The translations under genes were made by a program, and so were the position numbers. A model generated the notes under the pieces. The model searched no databases. It saw only the letters and a list, made by a program, of their open reading frames with translations, and had not been told where the DNA came from. Shown here one piece after another: positions 63,468 to 64,000 of a stretch of 64,000 nt of DNA. The number at the start of each line of letters is the position of its first letter. Position 1 is the stretch's first letter. Origin of the DNA: Olsenella sp. oral taxon 807 (GTDB lineage: Bacteria > Actinomycetota > Coriobacteriia > Coriobacteriales > Atopobiaceae); NCBI RefSeq assembly GCF_001189515.2, contig NZ_CP012069.2, forward strand, positions 2,046,001 to 2,110,000, in the 5' to 3' direction.

Positions 63468-64000
63468 GCCCGCTTGCCCCACATCCTATAGAGGCTGTCT
63501 GCAAGGATATTTGGGTTCTTGACGCCGACGTCATCGAGGCGCTCGGGGTTACTCTCGATATTGTCAAGCACCTGCTGGAGCGACCCAAACTTATCGACGA
63601 TCTTGTCAGCCATACCCTCGCGCACGACCGACACGTTTGAGAGCGTGCGCAGCCCGAGCGGCTTCATGATGGAGTCCTCCGCCATGTCCTCGTAGCCAAG
63701 CAGCTCGGCCACGCTCTTGGGTGAGCGCAGCTTGGCGTTATCGGTCGCATGCAGCGTCTTGCGTAGGGCGGCGGCATTTGCCTCGGAGTGATCGCAGGCA
63801 TAGTCGCGCAGCAGTAGCGTGTAATCCTCCGAGGTGTCTCCCATGAGCTCCTCACGCTGCATCTCGATGGACTTTCCCTGACTTCCCAGCTGCAGCACAA
63901 GATCATTGAGCTCGGCCGAGACGGTTATGAGCATCTCAAAGAGGTAGATCGTCTCGGCGATGTCTGCGAGCGTAACGTAGTCGTCGAGCTCGAGCGTGGT
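63464..64000 (-). CDS. disA: DNA integrity scanning protein DisA, 3' part (window edge)
   Basis: The last 178 codons of a gene whose 5' part lies beyond the window. The frame is open to base 64000. The linker helix region (YVTLADIAETIYLFEMLITVSAEL and following) and the C-terminal helix-hairpin-helix domain (GMADKIVDKFGSLQQVLDNI, VGVKNPNILADSLYRM) match DisA, a diadenylate cyclase that makes c-di-AMP and scans DNA. The catalytic DGA/RHR motifs would be upstream of the window. The position before ispD agrees. Confidence 0.93.
   Translation of the reverse strand, partial: TTLELDDYVTLADIAETIYLFEMLITVSAELNDLVLQLGSQGKSIEMQREELMGDTSEDYTLLLRDYACDHSEANAAALRKTLHATDNAKLRSPKSVAELLGYEDMAEDSIMKPLGLRTLSNVSVVREGMADKIVDKFGSLQQVLDNIESNPERLDDVGVKNPNILADSLYRMWGKRA

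Overview
The window looks like a chromosome segment of an anaerobic, high-GC Gram-positive actinobacterium of the class Coriobacteriia (Olsenella/Atopobium-like). That is inferred from gene content and codon style, not from any search: the disA-ispD-ispF-cysS-rlmB-yacP order, an oxygen-independent ribonucleotide reductase (nrdD-nrdG), a type III pantothenate kinase, BspA-type leucine-rich surface proteins, and the tuf-rpmG-trpT-secE-nusG-rplKAJL-rpoBC block. About 50 protein genes, 5 tRNA genes and three families of dispersed non-coding repeats can be supported. No insertion sequence, phage, rRNA or CRISPR array was seen.

Layout. 1-3845: surface-protein module on the minus strand: a 1018-residue LRR protein, a translationally coupled small membrane protein (DUF3592-like), and the remnant of a second LRR-protein C-terminus at the window edge. 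4011-10267: minus-strand run of a polar amino-acid ABC transporter (lipoprotein, two permeases, ATPase) followed 3 nt later by two envelope glycosyltransferases. 10510-11616: uppP. 11980-17536: plus-strand uspA, an M16C peptidase and a GH30 glycosidase, with repeat cluster 1 between uspA and the peptidase. 17827-22817: asnS, a CPBP membrane protease, a B3/B4-domain protein and a 2-hydroxyacid dehydrogenase. 22840-30046: a symporter pseudogene, then a coupled pair (zinc-ribbon membrane protein and a membrane-anchored M4 metalloprotease/VWA fusion), fumC and a GH25 lysozyme. 30220-37170: HAD phosphatase, nrdDG, coaX and an OPT transporter. 37391-39014: a paralogue of the small membrane protein and a 1.2-kb non-coding stretch with repeat cluster 2 and a third repeat family. 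39015-44073: ppc, a polysaccharide flippase and a glutathione-peroxidase-type enzyme. 44330-58663: the transcription/translation super-block with five tRNAs. 58795-64000: yacP-like, rlmB, cysS, ispF, ispD and the 3' part of disA.

Functional themes are envelope assembly (uppP, GT2/GT39, flippase, GH25), anaerobic nucleotide synthesis, the MEP isoprenoid branch, C4 metabolism (ppc, fumC), and core gene expression. The observations most worth follow-up are: (i) palindromic GTGTACAC-N42-GTGTACAC elements in two inverted clusters 26 kb apart; (ii) a 62-bp-period hairpin repeat that sits at three convergent gene junctions and supplies the last codons of nrdG; (iii) an alpha-CTD-like helix-hairpin-helix segment near the C-terminus of RpoC; (iv) the M4 protease-VWA fusion coupled to a zinc-ribbon membrane protein; and (v) the LRR protein/small membrane protein module, whose arrangement resembles effector-plus-immunity cassettes.
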